Assembly (NCBI GenBank): GCA_001632435.1
Contig: KV424109.1
Coordinates: 1-48,823, forward strand
Reading direction: 5' to 3'
DNA length: 48,823 nucleotides
DNA from: Calocera cornea HHB12733
Lineage: Eukaryota > Basidiomycota > Dacrymycetes > Dacrymycetales > Dacrymycetaceae
The notes below the pieces were generated by a model. That model saw only the letters and a list, made by a program, of their open reading frames with translations, had not been told where the DNA came from and did not search any database. Position numbers and translations under genes: made by a program. Positions 44,699 through 48,823 of the stretch are shown here, one piece after another (the first letter of the stretch is position 1; the number at the start of each line of letters is the position of its first letter).

Positions 44699-45333
44699 AT
44701 GCTGGGAGGGTTCATTGTCTGCTACTGTATTATTCGTACGACATAATGATATCCGTCATACTTCTATGTCCGAGTTCACATCCCCCTTGGGCACGCCAAG
44801 ATACTACTTCATCTCCCTGCACACACCAAGATACTACTTCATCTCCCTGCGCACACCAAGATACTACTTCATCTCCCTGCGCACACCAAGATACTAACTA
44901 CTTCATCTCCCTGCACACACCAAGATACTACTTCATCTCCCTGCGCACACCAAGATACTACTTCATCTCCCTGCGCACACCAAGATACTAACTACTTCAT
45001 CTCCCTGCACACACCAAGATACTACTTCATCTCCCTGCACACACCAAGATACTACTTCATAGCGCGATTGCTGCTCGATTTGGGGCATTTGTCAGGGCGG
45101 TGCCTGATACAGCAGGGCGGGGTTGCCTAACACCCTTACCCCGAATCGAGCCACACGACAAATAACATAAACAATAATTATCATTATTAGTATGTTGCGA
45201 TCAAACAGCATAGTATCCAGTAGATCTAAGGTACCTAAGTGTGTAAGGAGCGATTGTGGGCAAGATCGAGAAGGAGCGTGGTGATGCAAAGGCGTGTACT
45301 ATGTTCAAACGGATGTCGCATACGGCGACAGGA
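44699..45333. other. Convergent intergenic region
   Basis: Mostly occupied by the 30-bp array; the rest (45061-45333) is AT-rich and shows no gene. It lies between the 3' ends of the acidic-protein and alpha-kinase genes. Confidence 0.45.
44791..45060 (+). repeat. 30-bp tandem array of the dispersed element, nine units
   Basis: Unit ACACCAAGATACTACTTC plus ATCTCCCTGCGC. Seven units are 30 bp; two (starting 44881 and about 44975) are 34 bp because of a 4-base insertion making TACTAAC. It starts 93 bp after the stop codon of the preceding gene. Confidence 0.95.
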
Positions 45334-47930
45334 TCACTTGTCGCCTTGCTCTGTAGGAGGATGTTCTTCTGGGACGTTGTCTGCCCTCATCGAGTCATTG
45401 AAGCTCTTCAGTCCATAAGCAATGCAGTAGGTGGTACAGACATGCTGTGTCTCAAATGCAGCAAATGCCTTCGGTACATTCCCGTCACCAAAGAGCTTCT
45501 TGCGATCTTTGATCTCCCTATCGTCTAGTAGTCAGTGCCTGATCCGCTACCAGTTGCTTGTGCTTACGGGCTTGTCATGATCTGTGGGTCTGTGAGCAGC
45601 CCGTTGCAGCCTGGGTCAAATGAGCATAATGTAATTTGAGAGGCTTCGCCAGGACACACACCTTGGAAGTCGGTAACATAGACCAGTTTTCCAGTCGCCT
45701 CGTATTGTACATGTTGGCAGAAGGAGAGGAACGTCGCTATGTTACCCTCCAATCCCGTGGTAACTCGAGGAACCGCACTGCTGTTATGAATGTACTTGAC
45801 GAACTTCTCCGGTTGACCGTCAGTCGGAATGAGCTCTTCCACAAGGTAAGGTGTGCAGTGCCTCGTAGCTCGGTTCTTGTTCTTTGGAATGGTCGCCAGC
45901 TGAACACGGAACAAGCCGCAGCGAACAAATCGGACCTTAGGAAAGGTAATCAAGTTGATGAGATCATCGGGCCCCGCGGCTGCCTTCGCTTTATCGATGA
46001 GTCGGTAGACGTGTGCTTGCAGAGAGCTCGCCCACGTCGAGCAAGTGATCTCACCCGCGAGCTTTTCCTCTTCCTGCTCCTTGCCCAGACGGACCAGGCC
46101 CTTCTGGGACCCAGTGGCAGGTGGTGTACTGCCGTCTGTGACGGGCACATACCAGCGCTTGAAAGCGACATCCACCTTCGTGTTGATGGCAAACGGAGAC
46201 TCCGACGAGTGGAGATGGTCTTTAGAGATCTCGTGCAGAACAAACGTGCCTGGATGCGCGGTTTTGAAAGATCCCTTTGGACCAAGAGCAGATGCAGCCC
46301 GTTCGTCGACCGTAATCCGCGCAGTCGATCCCAGCATAACCCAATCAACCACAAAGCGAATGCGATACCGAATGAGGTCGTCGAACTGGCATACAGGAGC
46401 CGGAATAAAGATCCCAGAGTCGCAGAAGACGCCTAGAAGGTGGGGTCATTGCGCAGCCGACGACAGAGGGTAAACAAGACCGACCATATGGCAGTGAGTG
46501 ACTACCAATCGAGGCTTCGCTTTGCAAGAGAGCTTCGCGGATCTCTCCAGGATCCAAGGGGTCGATAGGCGTGCCCCAGCTGTCGCCAGAGGCTGGAGGG
46601 TTAACGCCAGAGCCGGTGGACTTGGAGACCTGAGTACTAGGAAGATCCGAAGTAGTATCTTGGCGTGCGCTCCTATGCACGGGAGCAGCGGGGACAGGGC
46701 GATCCTGTCTATCTGCTTCGTGGGAAGGAATAGATTGCATGCGCTTAGCTTGAGGTGTGCTTTGTGCACTTGTCGACTGGCACATGGGATCAGTAATAGA
46801 GCTTCCCCCGATAGGATTGCTGAAACTCACCTGTTGCGTGCCACGACTCCGCTTCCTCCCAGTGCACTTTCGAGGTGTTGTTGACATAGGAGAGGCACTC
46901 GTGTTGAGCTGGAGGGACACTTCTTCTATGTGAAGCTGGACTTTATCGTAGATATCGGGCTCCATCACGAGGCGAACATTGAAGGATTTTCCGGCGATAA
47001 AGACACGTGCGCTTGATTTTCCGTGTTGTCCGAAACATTCTCCGTAGAAAAGAGGATCGGATGGGGGGAACCGCTCATAATAAGTCCCATCTTGTCCTCG
47101 GAGGGTGAAGTGTTCAAGGTGGAATACGAAACCAAAGGTCTTCTCCATAAGGGGTCGCTGAACCATGGAGAAGAGCATCGATTTGAGGTCAATGCGATTG
47201 ATCTTGGCCGGAACTTGCTTCTCACGATCTTCAATGTTCTATGACAGATGAGAATGGCGCGCTCAACCAATAGAAGGAGCTCACATAGAAGCTCTTTGAG
47301 CCAGATCGACCGTGCTCCAAATAATGTACCAGCACCTTAACGCTGATCATTTCCGGTTTGAATGAAGCTGCATAGGCTTGCTTGGAGCGCTTGGCAAGCT
47401 CGGATTGATAATGCAGATGCTCTCTGGTATAGCCTCGCGAAACGGGTAGCGAGGGATACAGGACTGGAGCGGCGTGTAGAGGTTGACCACGCGGAAGATT
47501 CAGTGTCCCAATGGCCTGCACCTGCGACCCGCCAACTGAGAGAGTTGTCAGATACTCATTGAGCTCTCTAAGTACTATCGTACTTACTCTGCTGCTTGGC
47601 TCGATGATTCATTGTCCTGAGTGTGTCCGGGTCGGGCAGTTGAAAGGGGTAGCGCTCGTAACCGGTGGGGTGTGTCGAGGGGCGCAGCTCCGTTCGTTTC
47701 GCCGTGCTTTGCCTTGATTCGTACTTTGCCCAGCAAGGAGGACAGACGGAGATGAGAGAATGACCGTCAAGGTCCTTCATGCGATGGAAAAGCTGGCCGA
47801 CAGGAATGATATGATTCGGACCAGAAAGGCATTGATCTTGGCGATCACACGGAACTGGGTTCCGGGCCTTGAAGGTCATGGCCGAGGGAAACAGGAGCAC
47901 GTCGTCGGTATTAGGGGGGAGAGGGGGCAT
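45334..47930 (-). CDS. Atypical alpha-kinase family protein, 798 aa
   Basis: Exons 47588-47930, 47285-47535, 46485-47238, 45568-46432 and 45334-45517 sum in frame to 798 aa. Alpha-kinases (MHCK/eEF2K type) phosphorylate Ser/Thr in helical targets and are expanded in Agaricomycetes. The kinase domain is at about residues 450-785: VAFKRWYVP (likely ATP-binding Lys), FVKYIHNSSAV, FLSFCQHVQYEATG, VTDFQGV, LLTDPQIM, then FGDGNV, and the zinc-site-like HVCTTYC near the C-terminus. The N-terminal 114 residues have a Cys/His cluster (PCDRQDQC, H, CPPC) that may bind zinc; a middle region with LVHYLEHG and VRLVMEPD leads to a Ser/Pro-rich linker. That linker contains ARQDTTS at about residues 387-395, encoded by the dispersed element. 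The target protein is unknown. Confidence 0.8.
46649..46670 (-). repeat. Dispersed element, coding copy in the alpha-kinase gene
   Basis: GCACGCCAAGATACTACTTC on the minus strand, in frame within the linker exon. Confidence 0.9.
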
Positions 47931-48668
47931 ATTGAGAGAGGACTGAAGGAGGGTTGAGGCGTCTTAGTGCATATGCCGGACCACAGTCGTGGTAGGCTGC
48001 TTATATGGTTTTGGGGGGATGGTGATGAGGGTGCTGGGGGGGGGGGTGAAGTAGTATCTTGGCGTCGTTCTCCTGCCAACTGAGATCCGTCTTGCCAGGA
48101 AACTGGCTGACTCAGTGCTCCAGGAGTGTGCACCAAATTAAACGTGGTTCCGAGCGAAAAGCGGCCAACAATTGCTAAAGAGGCCAAATACACGGCCTTA
48201 GAAGCTAGAACCGAAGTTGAGGGAGCTGGTCGGCAGGCCGACATTCCCACCTCGGGCGGATAGGCGGAGCATCGCTCTCATCAAGGGATACGAAAAAGAA
48301 GAAGAAGGACCGTATACACTCGGCCGCTGCAATTAGCACGGCATATCGGGCGTATAGAATGATTGGACGTGTTTGTGGCCTGGATCTGCCTGTCAGCCGA
48401 CTGACAGCATTCCGCATTTCGGAATGGACAGGTTGATGGTTTCAATCAGCAGAAAATATAATATTACACGGGAGGTGCAGGAAGCAGGCGCCCCGTTTCC
48501 ATTTTCCATGATATTTGACAGTGGTATTCGATTCAGGGCACCGGAGAGAAAGCGCCGAGCGATCATCAGGCGTTGTAACTGTAAGCCCTGCTTACCCAGA
48601 ATTCCATTCACACCACTCCTACAACTTTCATATACGACACTCCTAATATTTCCTGAACGTCAACTGTT
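47931..48668. other. Upstream region of alpha-kinase
   Basis: Contains one dispersed element copy and a poly-G run near 48036-48046. Short ORFs here have no clear coding character. Confidence 0.4.
48048..48068 (-). repeat. Dispersed element, copy upstream of alpha-kinase
   Basis: ACGCCAAGATACTACTTCAC on the minus strand, about 120 bp before the alpha-kinase ATG, next to a poly-G/C run. Confidence 0.85.
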
Positions 48669-48823
48669 GGGCCCCACTGGGGCTGCATGCCGAGGGCTAA
48701 ACCCTGACACCCTCTCAACATGCCGGAGCCGCATCCCCGGAGCCCCCGAGGGGCTGTGCACCCAGGTGATCCCTGACGCCCTCTCAACATGCCGGAGCCG
48801 CATTCCCGGGCCCCACTGGGGCC
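48669..48823. repeat. Tandem repeat of about 70 bp, cut by the window edge
   Basis: Units begin near 48669, 48738 and 48808; each includes CCCTGACRCCCTCTCAACAT and GCCGGAGCCGCAT, and a GGGGCYSSR-type GC palindrome. The period is 69-70 bp. The array continues beyond the window, so it may be a satellite or the edge of a longer element. Confidence 0.8.

Noticed and set aside
44791..45060. CRISPR-like regular array
   Set aside because: Units are contiguous 30-bp repeats without unique spacers, in a eukaryotic genome, and the core recurs singly elsewhere.
45256..45528. Small plus-strand ORF with Cys residues
   Set aside because: Antisense to the last alpha-kinase exon, which encodes the expected zinc-site segment.

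Overview
The window is nuclear DNA of a filamentous basidiomycete, most likely an Agaricomycete. Genes are split by many short introns of about 40-70 nt with GTGCGT, GTACGT or GTAAGT donors. The proteins include fungal housekeeping types (eIF2-gamma, COG7, cofilin, an Hrp1-like RNA-binding protein) next to families typical of mushroom-forming fungi (DUF6532, F-box/LRR-like, atypical alpha-kinase). Most gene models below were assembled by hand from splice sites and reading frames. Where I say the exons sum in frame, I checked that their total length is a multiple of three.

Layout. 0-11 kb is an accessory region: an unknown 479-aa protein (+), a DUF6532 protein (-, 8 exons), a small unknown protein (+, 3 exons) and a 1122-aa protein (-, 8 exons) with a Cys-rich N-terminus and a C-terminal region resembling the HECT-like domains of Agaricomycete-only families. 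12-25 kb is a conserved block: a membrane-anchored YtcJ-type amidohydrolase (-) divergent from COG7 (+); an RNA-binding protein with two RRMs (-) convergent with COG7 and divergent from an F-box protein (+); then eIF2-gamma (+). 25-31 kb is more GC-rich and gene-poor, with two small unknown genes (-) and a Pro/Ala/Ser-rich 480-aa protein (+). 31-36 kb holds a full-length ABCC/MRP transporter (-, 11 exons, 1528 aa).

36.7-48.1 kb is the most unusual part. An approximately 20-26 bp element (core GCACACCAAGATACTACTTC) occurs about 18 times in both orientations: beside a broken cofilin gene, inside an intron of a membrane-protein gene, as part of a 126-bp in-frame coding tandem repeat, as a nine-copy 30-bp array, inside the coding sequence of an alpha-kinase gene, and upstream of that gene. 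The cofilin gene has its N-terminal exon repeated, its middle replaced by GAGC-rich simple repeats, and no visible start codon. An acidic 1058-aa protein with a C-terminal six-cysteine motif lies in the same stretch. The right edge runs into a tandem repeat of about 70 bp.

The genes do not form one pathway. The housekeeping ones act in translation initiation, Golgi traffic, RNA processing and actin turnover. I see no tRNA, rRNA, transposase or reverse transcriptase gene.
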